From positions 6,089,501 through 6,153,500 of the forward strand of contig NZ_CP108067.1 of NCBI RefSeq assembly GCF_036178145.1: DNA of 64,000 bases, given 5' to 3'. The notes under the pieces were generated by a model. That model made no database searches. It saw only the letters and a list, made by a program, of their open reading frames with translations, and was not told where the DNA came from. Source of the DNA: Streptomyces sp. NBC_00273 (GTDB lineage Bacteria; Actinomycetota; Actinomycetes; Streptomycetales; Streptomycetaceae). The translations under genes were made by a program, and so were the position numbers. This document shows positions 25,201-34,239 of the stretch, piece after piece (the stretch's first letter is position 1; each line of letters starts with the position of its first letter).

Positions 25201-25252
25201 GGTTGCAAAGAATTCTGTGCAAGGGTTTCTTTGCAACCTCTTCTTTGTAACC
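25201..25252 (-). promoter_or_regulatory. Operator repeats upstream of the ArsR-type gene
   Basis: Perfect 12-bp inverted repeat GGTTGCAAAGAA (25201-25212) / TTCTTTGCAACC (25227-25238). A third near-copy TTCTTTGTAACC at 25241-25252 is spaced exactly 14 bases from the second. These AT-rich blocks stand out in GC-rich DNA and overlap the expected promoter. Confidence 0.7.
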
Positions 25253-25278
25253 CCTTCTTCGGATCCTCGGCCGGGGCG

Positions 25279-25758
25279 TCAGTCCCGGGTGTCGTCCTCC
25301 GCGGCCTGCTCCACCAGCGGGATGATCCGCAGCGGTACGGGGTTCTCCATCACGATCGCCGTCGAGGCCCGCACGATCCCCTCGAAGCCGACGACGCGGT
25401 CGATCACCCGCTGGAGGTCGGCATTGGACCGGGCCACCAGCCGGCACAGCATGTCCCCGTGCCCGGTGGTGGTGTGCAGCTCCAACACCTCCGGCACCCC
25501 GTTCAGGTGCGCCCGTACGTCGGCCCCCTGCCCCTGCTTGATCTCCAGCGTCGCGAACGCGGTCACCGGATACCCGAGGGCCGTCGGGTCGACCTGCGGG
25601 CCGAACCCGCGGATGACCCCGTTCGACTGGAGCCGGTCCAGCCGCGCCTGCACGGTCCCGCGGGCCACTTTGAGCCGCCGCGAGGCCTCCAGGACCCCGA
25701 TCCGCGGCTCGCGGGCGAGCAGGACGATGAGCCGGCCGTCGAGTTCGTCGATGCCCAT
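25279..25758 (-). CDS. hpdA: Lrp/AsnC-family regulator (HpdA-like)
   Basis: A 159-residue regulator with an N-terminal HTH (IDELDGRLIVLLAREPRIGV, then LEASRRLKVARGTVQARLDRL) and a C-terminal RAM/AsnC ligand domain (GHGDMLCRLVARSNADL). It is divergent from hppD with 141 bases between. From memory, S. coelicolor HpdA (SCO2928) is an Lrp-type activator of hppD in the same arrangement, with tyrosine or 4-hydroxyphenylpyruvate as effector. ATG at 25758. High confidence in family and moderate confidence in the symbol. Confidence 0.87.
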   Translation of the reverse strand: MGIDELDGRLIVLLAREPRIGVLEASRRLKVARGTVQARLDRLQSNGVIRGFGPQVDPTALGYPVTAFATLEIKQGQGADVRAHLNGVPEVLELHTTTGHGDMLCRLVARSNADLQRVIDRVVGFEGIVRASTAIVMENPVPLRIIPLVEQAAEDDTRD

Positions 25759-25800
25759 GGATGCCTCCGGGTGCCCACGCGTGCCCGTGGGTGGTCATAG

Positions 25801-27054
<1,254 letters not shown>

Positions 27055-27082
27055 CCTCCGGCTCGACCCGCAGCTTTCGACG

Positions 27083-27119
27083 CGCTGCGCGGTGCACCGC
27101 TCCGGTGCACCGCGCAGCG
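27083..27119. terminator. Perfect 17-bp palindromic hairpin after hppD
   Basis: Arms 27083-27099 and 27103-27119 (core GCGCGGTGCACCG) with a 3-base loop CTC. First of two hairpins between the convergent hppD and TPR genes. No T-run. Confidence 0.7.
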
Positions 27120-27148
27120 GGTCTGCACGACACGGCCCGAGGGGGGCC

Positions 27149-27180
27149 CGGCGCCGCACCCGTTCCCGGGTGCGGCGCCG
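27149..27180. terminator. Second hairpin between hppD and the TPR gene
   Basis: 14-bp perfect stem CGGCGCCGCACCCG / CGGGTGCGGCGCCG with loop TTCC, followed by TCGTGCTTTC on the plus strand. Confidence 0.7.
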
Positions 27181-27213
27181 TCGTGCTTTCCGGAGTCCCG
27201 CCCCGTACCGCCG

Positions 27214-28725
27214 TCAGCGCCCCGTCGGCTTGGGGGACGGCTTCGGGGACGGCGTCGGCGTCGGCGTCGGCTTCTCCGCCTTCGGGAGCTCCGGCTCCAC
27301 CCACGGAGCGGTCGGCCGGACGTTCTCCGGACCCCCCGGCGGCGGCTGCGCGATCGACGCCAGGGCCTCTTTCGCCACCGGCGCGCGCAGCGGCGAGAAG
27401 TGCGGGTTCGTCCGCATCGCCTCCTGGAAGTGGCGGCGGGCCGCCTCCTCGTCACCGAGGCCGCGTTCGATCATCGCCCGGTGGAAGGCGAAGTCGGCGC
27501 TGCGCAGCCCCGGCTCCATGGCCTTCTTCGCGTACTCGAGCGCCGCCGCGTCCTCGCCGGCCTGGTGCAGCGCCCACCCCAGCGCGTCCGCGACCTGCAC
27601 GCTCTTGTGCCGCGACCACTCCTCCGACAGGCGCCGCACCGCCGCCGTCGCATCCCCGTGGTCCGCCTCGTACAGCCCGAGGAGCACGACGTCGTCGACC
27701 CCGTTCCTGCTGTCCCGGGCCACCATCGTGGTCAGCGCCCCGTACTGGGCGCGCGCCTCCGGTCCCCGCCCCAGCGAGTCCAGCAGCTCGCCGAGCTCCC
27801 GCGCCAGCTGCGGCACCGCCGACCGGCCCAGCGCCAGCCGGTAGTCCCGTACCGCCTCGCCACCGCGCCCCAGGGCGGCCAGCGCACGGGCCCGGCCACC
27901 GAGGGCCTCCGCCTGCGCCGGATCCGTCCGCAGCGCGCCCTCGTACTGCCGCAACGCCTCGGCCGGGTCGCCCCGCTCCCACGACAGCTCCCCGAGGCGC
28001 AGCAGCGCGTACGCCTTCTCCGCCGGGGTCCTCGCCGCACCCGCCGCGTGCTCCATCGCCACCACCGCGTCCTCGCGCCAGCCGCGGTCCCGGTAGACCT
28101 GCGAGGCCCTGACGTACGCGGCCAGGCCCGGCCGCATGTCCAGCAGCAGCTCCATCGCCTTCTGCGCGGCCTTGTAGTCGCCGAGCCCGGTGTACGCGTC
28201 CACCAGCACCGGGTACGCCGTCCACCGCTTGGGCGCCTGCGCCCGTACGAGCTCACCCCACTTGCGGGCCGTCCCGAAGTCCCGCCGGGCATTGGCCAGC
28301 GCGCCCATGCCCGTCATCGCGTCGAAGTTGCCCTTCTCGGCCGGACGGCCCTCCAACGAGCGCTTCAGGGCCTTCTCCGCCTTCGGGAACCAGCCGGAAT
28401 CGGCCGTCCGCCGCGCCTGTTCGAGGTACGCGGAGCCGAGCACGGCCCACGAGGCGTCATCGTCCGGATGCGCCGCGAGCCACTTCTCCCGGTCCGCCAC
28501 CAGCGCCGTCAGGTCCACCGCCGACGCGGGCGCGCCCATGCCCACCGCCGACGCGGCACGCTCGCTCGGCTCCGGCGGACGGGCGTCGTCAGCGGTCCTG
28601 GCAGGCCGGATCAGCAGGGCCCCGGCGATCAGGACCACGGCGACCGCGGCCGCCACGAGCGTCTTGCGGCCGGTGAAGGTCACGGGCGGCGCCGGCGTCT
28701 GCGATTCCTCGTCGATACGGTCCAT
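27214..28725 (-). CDS. TPR-repeat membrane-anchored protein
   Basis: A 503-residue protein: acidic N-terminus, one membrane helix (KTLVAAAVAVVLIAGALLI, about residues 19-37), then about ten TPR-like helical hairpins (about 70-460). The C-terminal tail is Pro/Thr/Lys-rich (PTPTPTPSPKPSPKP). TPR arrays mediate protein contacts, so a scaffold on the outer face of the membrane is plausible. ATG at 28725 was chosen; the longer frame to 28998 overlaps the divergent oxidase gene. It converges on hppD. No specific partner is evident. Confidence 0.82.
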   Translation of the reverse strand: MDRIDEESQTPAPPVTFTGRKTLVAAAVAVVLIAGALLIRPARTADDARPPEPSERAASAVGMGAPASAVDLTALVADREKWLAAHPDDDASWAVLGSAYLEQARRTADSGWFPKAEKALKRSLEGRPAEKGNFDAMTGMGALANARRDFGTARKWGELVRAQAPKRWTAYPVLVDAYTGLGDYKAAQKAMELLLDMRPGLAAYVRASQVYRDRGWREDAVVAMEHAAGAARTPAEKAYALLRLGELSWERGDPAEALRQYEGALRTDPAQAEALGGRARALAALGRGGEAVRDYRLALGRSAVPQLARELGELLDSLGRGPEARAQYGALTTMVARDSRNGVDDVVLLGLYEADHGDATAAVRRLSEEWSRHKSVQVADALGWALHQAGEDAAALEYAKKAMEPGLRSADFAFHRAMIERGLGDEEAARRHFQEAMRTNPHFSPLRAPVAKEALASIAQPPPGGPENVRPTAPWVEPELPKAEKPTPTPTPSPKPSPKPTGR

Positions 28726-28821
28726 GGGGTCACTGTGCGTCAATATGAAGAGCTCGCCGAGGTGTCCGAAGGGGGGCGCGGTCGTGTTCACACCGATGGC
28801 CCCGGCTGCCACGCTGGACCC

Positions 28822-30204
28822 ATGGATGACGATCTCTTCGCACGTCTGCGGGCCCGCCTGCTCGAAGGGCTCCCCGCCGAAGCCCTGCTCACCGATCCCC
28901 AGGTGACCACCTCCTACGCCACCGACATGGCCAGCTTCTGCGCCGCCGGCACCCCGGCCGCCGTCGTCCTGCCGCGGACCGTGGAACAGGTCCAGCACGT
29001 CCTGCGCACCGCCACGGCCCTACGGATCCCCGTGGTCCCGCAGGGCGCCCGAACGGGCCTGTCGGGCGGCGCCAACGCCTCCGACGGCTGCATCCTGCTC
29101 TCGCTCGTCAAGATGGACCGGATCCTGGAGATCAGCGCCGTCGACCGGATCGCCGTGGTCGAGCCGGGCGTGGTCAACGCCGTCCTCTCACGTGCCGTCG
29201 CCGAACGGGGCCTGTACTACCCGCCCGACCCCTCCAGCTGGGAGCAGTGCACCATCGGCGGCAACATCGGCACCGCCTCGGGCGGCCTGTGCTGCGTCAA
29301 GTACGGGGTCACCGCCGAGTACGTGCTCGGCCTCGACGTGGTCCTGGCCGACGGGCGGCTGCTGCGCACGGGCCGGCGTACCGCCAAGGGCGTGGCCGGC
29401 TACGACCTCACCCGGCTCTTCGTGGGCTCCGAAGGCAGCCTGGGCGTGGTCGTCCAGGCCGTCCTCGCCCTGCGGCCGGCGCCGCCCCGACAGCTGGCGC
29501 TCGCCGCCGAGTTCCCCTCCGTCGCGGCCGCCTGCGAGGCCGTCTGCGCCGTCATGGAGGCGGGCCTGACCCCCTCGCTGCTGGAGCTGATGGACCGCAC
29601 GACCGTCCGCGCCGTCAACGCCCTCGGGAAGATGGGGCTGCCCGAGGCCACGGAGGCCCTGCTGCTGGCCGCCTTCGACACCCCGCACGCCCCCGAGGAC
29701 CTCGCGGCCGTGGGAGAGCTGTGCACGGCCGCCGGGGCCACCGCCGTCGTCCCCGCCGAGGACGAGGCGGAGTCCGAATTGCTGCTCCAGGCCCGCCGGA
29801 TGTCCTTCCCCGCGCTGGAGGCGCTGCGGCCGGCGACGATGATCGACGACGTGTGCGTACCGCGCTCGCGGCTCGGCGAGATGCTGGACGGTACGGCCGC
29901 CATCGCCCGCGCCCAGGACCTGCTCATCGGGGTCTGCGCGCACGCCGGGGACGGCAACACCCACCCGATCGTCTGCTTCGATCCCGCGGACGAGGACGAG
30001 ACGCGGCGGGCCCGCGAGTCCTTCGGCGAGATCATGGCGCTCGGCCTCTCGCTGGGCGGGACCATCACCGGCGAACACGGGGTCGGCGTGCTGAAGAAGG
30101 AGTGGCTGGCCCAGGAACTCGGCCCCGTGGGGCTGGAGATGCAGCGGGCCGTCAAACAGGCCTTCGACCCCCTCGGGCTGCTCAACCCCGGCAAGCTCTT
30201 CTGA
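28822..30204 (+). CDS. FAD-linked oxidase, GlcD-like (glycolate/D-lactate dehydrogenase family)
   Basis: A 460-residue flavoenzyme. The PCMH-type FAD domain (about 40-215) contains VVPQGARTGLSGGANA and IGGNIGTASGGLCCVKYG, and the FAD-oxidase C-terminal domain ends EHGVGVLKKEWL...FDPLGLLNPGKLF. This pattern fits oxidation of a 2-hydroxyacid (glycolate, D-lactate or similar) with electron transfer to a quinone or Fe-S partner. No GlcE/GlcF partner is adjacent, so the electron acceptor is unclear. The ATG at 28822 is 97 bases from the divergent TPR gene. Confidence 0.9.
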   Translation: MDDDLFARLRARLLEGLPAEALLTDPQVTTSYATDMASFCAAGTPAAVVLPRTVEQVQHVLRTATALRIPVVPQGARTGLSGGANASDGCILLSLVKMDRILEISAVDRIAVVEPGVVNAVLSRAVAERGLYYPPDPSSWEQCTIGGNIGTASGGLCCVKYGVTAEYVLGLDVVLADGRLLRTGRRTAKGVAGYDLTRLFVGSEGSLGVVVQAVLALRPAPPRQLALAAEFPSVAAACEAVCAVMEAGLTPSLLELMDRTTVRAVNALGKMGLPEATEALLLAAFDTPHAPEDLAAVGELCTAAGATAVVPAEDEAESELLLQARRMSFPALEALRPATMIDDVCVPRSRLGEMLDGTAAIARAQDLLIGVCAHAGDGNTHPIVCFDPADEDETRRARESFGEIMALGLSLGGTITGEHGVGVLKKEWLAQELGPVGLEMQRAVKQAFDPLGLLNPGKLF

Positions 30205-30278
30205 CGCCGTCCGCCGCGTGCGGCCGGGGTGGAGGCGGGAGGGGTGGCCGGGCCCGGTGGGCGTGCGGTCGCCCGGCA

Positions 30279-30758
30279 TCACAGGTCCCCGTCCGCCGAC
30301 TCGTCCGACGGCCACGGGTCGCGCAGCCACAGGTCGTCGGCCGGGGTCGGGGCGAGCAACTCGACCAGCGCGTCGTCCAGGCCCAGTCGCTCGGTCTCGG
30401 TGCCGGGCGGAACGACGCGCAGCGTGCGCTCCAGCCAGGCCGACACGGAGCCCGCCGGGGCCTCCAGGAGGGCGTCGCCGTCGGGGGAGGTGAGCGCCAT
30501 GCAGAGCACGGCCTTGTTGTCGACCTTCGTGGGCCAGATCCGGACGTCGCCGTGGCCGCAGGGGCGGAAGACCCCCTCGACGAGCAGCTCGCGGGCGAAC
30601 GTCCAGTTGACGGGGGTGTTCGAGCCGGTGTGGAAGGTGATGTGGACGGCGTACGGGTCGTGCGTCAGGTAGATGAGCCGTGCCGGGACGGGGATGCTGC
30701 GCTCGGGGGACAGGACCAGCTTCAGTTCCAGCTCGCGCTCGATGACGGGGTGGTGCAT
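30279..30758 (-). CDS. ssgG: SsgA-like sporulation/cell-division protein (SsgG type)
   Basis: SALP family, unique to sporulating actinomycetes; these proteins guide septum placement and cell-wall remodelling in sporulation hyphae. The 159-residue protein shows YLTHDPYAVHITFHTGSNTPVNW (two adjacent SALP motifs), FARELLVEGVFRPCGHGDVRIWP, and an acidic C-terminus (PWPSDESADGDL). By gene order (next to a GlcD-like oxidase and TPR gene) it corresponds to what I recall as SsgG, which fixes alternate septum sites. The ATG at 30758 was chosen; longer upstream frames are spurious. Confidence 0.88.
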   Translation of the reverse strand: MHHPVIERELELKLVLSPERSIPVPARLIYLTHDPYAVHITFHTGSNTPVNWTFARELLVEGVFRPCGHGDVRIWPTKVDNKAVLCMALTSPDGDALLEAPAGSVSAWLERTLRVVPPGTETERLGLDDALVELLAPTPADDLWLRDPWPSDESADGDL

Positions 30759-31015
30759 GACGGCCTCACTTCGGTTCGGTGCGCGGGGCCGGACGGTGCC
30801 CCGCACCCGGAGAGAGCGGCAGTGTGCCCGGGTATGACGCGACTTCGGGCAGCGAACCGGAGATTGGCCGGTTTCGTTCGACTGACTGAAAACCGTCGTG
30901 CAGGGTGACGTTCGCTCGTTTGCTTGGATTCTCCCGTTACCGGACCTGTCGGGGGGCGGTTCTTGGCTATGGTCCTCCCTTGCACAAGCCTCAAGCCACG
31001 ATCGGAGTTGGGGAC

Positions 31016-32578
31016 ATGACGGCCTCCCCTGGTGACGGCGAGCACGCGGCCCGCGAGGGCTACTACCCGGATCCGTCCATCCCGGGGTACATCCGCTACT
31101 GGAACGGAGCGGCCTGGGTTCCCGGTACGAGCCGCCCTGCCCCGCAGCCGGCACCTGTCGCGCAGGCCGCCCCCGCCGCCACGCCCGCCCCCGCCGCCAC
31201 GCCCGCCGCCCCCGTCGCACCCGCCGTCCGCGGCGGGCACCCCCTGCGCGCGGACGAGACGGGACCGGTCTTCCTCGACGAGACCTCCATGACCGAGGCG
31301 CTGCCGGAGCCGGCCCCCGCCCCCGTGCACGCCCTCGCTCCCGAGCCCGTGGTGTGGCAGGCCGATCCCGTGCACCAGGCCGGCTTCGGCGGGCCCCGCG
31401 ACCACCGGGTGTCGTGGGGCAGCGCGTCGGATCCGGAGCCGGCTGCGAAGTCCGTTCCACAGCCTGCTCCGCAGCCCGAACCGGAACCCGAACCGGAACC
31501 GGAACCGTCCCCGCGGTCGGCGGGCATCTCCCTGGCCCGAACGGCGCCCGCGAGACCCGCCGAGCAGGCCGCCGCGGGGATCCTGTCGGCGCGTTCCCCG
31601 GCCGCCCCCGATCCGGCTCCGGCTTTGGCCACGGCGCCGGCTCCGGAGTGGCCCGAAGCCCCGGGGGCCGGCGGAGCAGGCGGGTCCGGGCTCACCTCCT
31701 GCTGGCCCGAGGCGGTCGCCGATGCACCGGCACCCGCTCCCGCGCCCGCCCCGGCTCCCGCACCCCCTCGGCCGCGCTCCGCCACCCCTGCCGCGCCCGC
31801 CACCCCTGCCGCGCCCGCCACCCCTGCCGCGCCCGCCGCCCCGGCCGTCGACCGGCCCGAGGTGTGGGCGCCGCGCCCCGCCGGAGTGCGCCCGAAGATC
31901 ACGGCGCGGCCCGAGGCGCCCGCCCCGGCGGAAGCCCAGGCGCAGGCACAGGTGCAGGTGCAGGTCCAGGTCCAACTCCAGCCGCAGCCGCAGCCGCAGA
32001 GCCGGGACCCGCACGGGCCCGAAACGGACCGCCCCGGCGGCTCCGGCTCCGGCTCCCGCCCTACGGCGGCCCGTACGCCGCGGGAGGTGTTCGAGCGGAT
32101 GGCCGAGCGGGCCGTGCGCCCGGCCGGGCTGCCGCGCCGGGCCGTGGCCCGCGCGCTCGACTCCCTCGTGTACGCCGCCGTCGCGGTGGCCGTGGCCCGG
32201 CCCCTCCTCCCCGAGGCCACCGTCCACGTCGAGGCCAAGGTGAACGCCGCCCGGGCGAGCGGCCGCACCACCACCGTCTGGCTCCTCGACGGGACCATCG
32301 TCAGCCTCCTGGGCCTGGTCCTCGGCGCCGTCCTCCTCTTCGGGATCCTCTACGAGGTGCTGCCCACCGCCCGTTGGGGCCGCACCCCGGGCAAGAAGCT
32401 GCTGGGCATCCGGGTCCTGGCCACCGCCACCCTGCGCCCGCCCACCTTCGGCGCGGCCCTGCGCCGCTGGCTGGTGTACGCCGTCCTCGGCCTCCCGGGC
32501 AGCCTCTGGTGCCTCGTGGACCGCCCCCGCCGCCAGGCCTGGCACGACAAGGCGGCCAGGACGTACGTGGCCCGCTGA
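31016..32578 (+). CDS. RDD-family membrane protein with DUF2510 N-terminus and Pro/Ala linker
   Basis: A 520-residue protein in three parts. The N-terminal DUF2510-like motif (about 18-45) reads GYYPDPSIPGYIRYWNGAAW. A very long Ala/Pro/Glu linker (about 45-350) includes three exact 18-base DNA repeats coding ATPAAP and a QVQVQV tract. A C-terminal RDD domain (about 365-515) has several membrane helices and the motif GRTPGKKLLGIRVL. ATG at 31016 is preceded by GGAGTTGGGGAC. RDD proteins are small membrane proteins, some implicated in ion transport; the role here is unknown. A second RDD gene follows at 114 bases. Confidence 0.82.
   Translation: MTASPGDGEHAAREGYYPDPSIPGYIRYWNGAAWVPGTSRPAPQPAPVAQAAPAATPAPAATPAAPVAPAVRGGHPLRADETGPVFLDETSMTEALPEPAPAPVHALAPEPVVWQADPVHQAGFGGPRDHRVSWGSASDPEPAAKSVPQPAPQPEPEPEPEPEPSPRSAGISLARTAPARPAEQAAAGILSARSPAAPDPAPALATAPAPEWPEAPGAGGAGGSGLTSCWPEAVADAPAPAPAPAPAPAPPRPRSATPAAPATPAAPATPAAPAAPAVDRPEVWAPRPAGVRPKITARPEAPAPAEAQAQAQVQVQVQVQLQPQPQPQSRDPHGPETDRPGGSGSGSRPTAARTPREVFERMAERAVRPAGLPRRAVARALDSLVYAAVAVAVARPLLPEATVHVEAKVNAARASGRTTTVWLLDGTIVSLLGLVLGAVLLFGILYEVLPTARWGRTPGKKLLGIRVLATATLRPPTFGAALRRWLVYAVLGLPGSLWCLVDRPRRQAWHDKAARTYVAR
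31781..31834 (+). repeat. Three exact 18-bp tandem repeats within the RDD gene linker
   Basis: Three consecutive copies of GCCACCCCTGCCGCGCCC, in frame, giving a repeated ATPAAP unit in the disordered linker. Copy number is likely variable between strains. Confidence 0.9.
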
Positions 32579-32691
32579 GCGCGCGGGGGGAGGGCGCGGG
32601 AGGGCGTCCGGGACCGGGTCGGGCGCCGCCCCTCCCCCCGAACGGACGCGGTCCCGTTGCGGGGGTGTCGGAGCCGGGTTCGACTCGGGCC

Positions 32692-33435
32692 ATGAGTACC
32701 GACCAGCCGCCGGGCCAGCCGCCCGAGGACGACCCGTTCCTCAAGAAGCCCCAGGAACCGACGCCTCCGGCGGGCGGTTCGCCGTACGGCTCGCCGCCCC
32801 CCGGAAGCGGCGGTCCGCCGCCCCCGCCCGGAGGCCCGCCCGGAGGCCCGGGCGGCGGCGGGGGATACCCGCCCCCGCCGCCCCCGTACGGAGGTGGCGG
32901 CGGAGACCCGTACGGCGGGAGCGGCGGCTACGGCATGCCCGATCCGCTCGCCGGGATGCCCCCGCTCGCCGACTTCGGCAAGCGGCTCCTCGCGCGCATC
33001 ATCGACGTCGTGATCGTCGCCATCCCGCTGGCCCTCATCCAGTGGGCGTTCGGCGCGAACCGCTACCGGTACGACACCGACCGCGGCGAGGACATCGGCG
33101 ATGTCTTCAGCAAGTCCTACAGCGGCAGCGGCCTGATCATGACCCTGATCTCGATCATCGCGTACGTCGGCTACGACTGGTGGTTCACCAAGAAGAACGG
33201 CCAGACGGTCGGCAAGAAGGCGATGGGCCTGCGCGTCGCGATGCTCAATGACGGCAGCGTGCCGAACTCCAACGCCTCCCTGACGCGCGCCGCGGTGCTC
33301 TGGCTGCCGACCCTGATCTGCTGCGCCTGCCTGTGGCCCATCGCGCTCGTCGTCTCGATCCTGGTCGACAAGCCGTACAAGCAGGGCCTGCACGACAAGG
33401 TCGCCAAGACCGTGGTGGTCCAGGCCACCAGCTAG
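32692..33435 (+). CDS. RDD-family membrane protein with Pro/Gly-rich N-terminus
   Basis: A 247-residue protein. The first about 85 residues are Pro/Gly/Tyr-rich (PPPPPYGGGGGDPYGG) and probably disordered and cytoplasmic. An RDD domain with about three helices follows (FGKRLLARIIDVVIVAIPLAL; NGQTVGKKAMGLRVAML; WLPTLICCACLWPIALVVSIL) and a conserved KQGLHDKVAKTVVV end. It is probably cotranscribed with the larger RDD protein just upstream. Followed by a hairpin at 33453-33486. Confidence 0.85.
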   Translation: MSTDQPPGQPPEDDPFLKKPQEPTPPAGGSPYGSPPPGSGGPPPPPGGPPGGPGGGGGYPPPPPPYGGGGGDPYGGSGGYGMPDPLAGMPPLADFGKRLLARIIDVVIVAIPLALIQWAFGANRYRYDTDRGEDIGDVFSKSYSGSGLIMTLISIIAYVGYDWWFTKKNGQTVGKKAMGLRVAMLNDGSVPNSNASLTRAAVLWLPTLICCACLWPIALVVSILVDKPYKQGLHDKVAKTVVVQATS

Positions 33436-33452
33436 GCATGACGCATCGCGAC

Positions 33453-33486
33453 GCGGGCGGCCGTCCCTCCGGGGGTGGCCGCCCGC
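33453..33486. terminator. Hairpin after the second RDD gene
   Basis: 10-bp stem GCGGGCGGCC / GGCCGCCCGC (33453-33462 with 33477-33486) between converging genes. Confidence 0.6.
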
Positions 33487-33506
33487 GCCGCGTGGGGCGT
33501 CAACCG

Positions 33507-33812
33507 TCAGTGGTGTACGGGGTGTTCGGTCGTCGCCGGCCGGGGCTCGGACGCCCGGACGGCCCCTGTCGCGCCCTCCGGGGTCGCGGGGGCCCCAGCG
33601 GTCGCGGCGGACCCCGTACGGGCCGCGTGGCGGCCACGGCGCCGCGGGATGGGCACGGTGAGTGCGACGAGCAGACCCAGGGCGAGCGCGGCGGCGGAGA
33701 TGACCGCGACGCCGAGCCCGGTGCTCGTCTGCGAGAGCAGCAGCATGGCGATCGTCGACACGACGACCGTGGCGGACCCGTACGCGAGCTGTGCGGCAGT
33801 CGGACGCGGCAT
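33507..33812 (-). CDS. Small two-helix membrane protein, unknown function
   Basis: About 101 residues from ATG 33812 (a TTG at 33854 would add 14). Two membrane helices (AYGSATVVVSTIAMLLLSQ and LGVAVISAAALALGLLVALTV), a basic cytoplasmic RRRGRHAAR, then an Ala/Thr/Pro-rich tail ending HPVHH. No recognised family. It converges on the RDD gene and is divergent from the M6 protease. Confidence 0.65.
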   Translation of the reverse strand: MPRPTAAQLAYGSATVVVSTIAMLLLSQTSTGLGVAVISAAALALGLLVALTVPIPRRRGRHAARTGSAATAGAPATPEGATGAVRASEPRPATTEHPVHH

Positions 33813-34239
33813 GGCGATATCCGTCCTCGGTGAGGGGAGGGGGAGTCGGCTCAACCTGTTCGCGCGTCAAGTGACTCTATGACGGGAGATGCCCGAGTCG
33901 GACCGCCGGTAAGCGTGACCTAACACACGGTGCCGGAGCACGGGGGGCGCACGGGATCATTTTTCGGGCGACGACGGGGGGATGTAGGAGGGGAGAAAGG
34001 GGGACGGGACGGACCACTCGCAGGGGCGGGAAGGGCCCTTCGCCCCGTATGGCTGCGGAACGTCCGGATAGCGGAACTCCCTGACCGCATAGTGCAGTTG
34101 TAAGGGTCAAGTCAAGGTCTGTCTTTTCTTGCTTCCCTCCGGTCAAATGTCGTCACTTGAGACGCGCGCCGCGCGGAACCCCCCGCTCCTATGGAGAAGT
34201 TCCGACCAACGTTGCGGCCGCGGGAGGGGAACACATCAA
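33813..34239. other. Divergent promoter region before the M6 protease gene
   Basis: About 430 bases with relatively A/T-rich islands at 33950-33975 and 34085-34140 (for example GTTGTAAGGGTCAAGTCAAG), expected to hold promoters for the small membrane protein and the protease. No operator or RNA could be assigned. Confidence 0.4.

Noticed and set aside
27400..28821. N-terminal extension of the FAD-linked oxidase to 27400
   Set aside because: It is antisense to the TPR gene with Arg/Leu-rich composition; the family start MDDDLFARLRARL is at 28822.
30759..31460. N-terminal extension of the SsgG-like protein to 31460
   Set aside because: The added sequence is Arg/Gly/Pro-rich antisense to the RDD gene; SALP proteins begin at the ATG at 30758.
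31700..32000. Tandem short repeats considered as a CRISPR-like array
   Set aside because: They are in-frame 18-base and CAG/GTC-type repeats coding a Pro/Ala and QV linker of an RDD protein.
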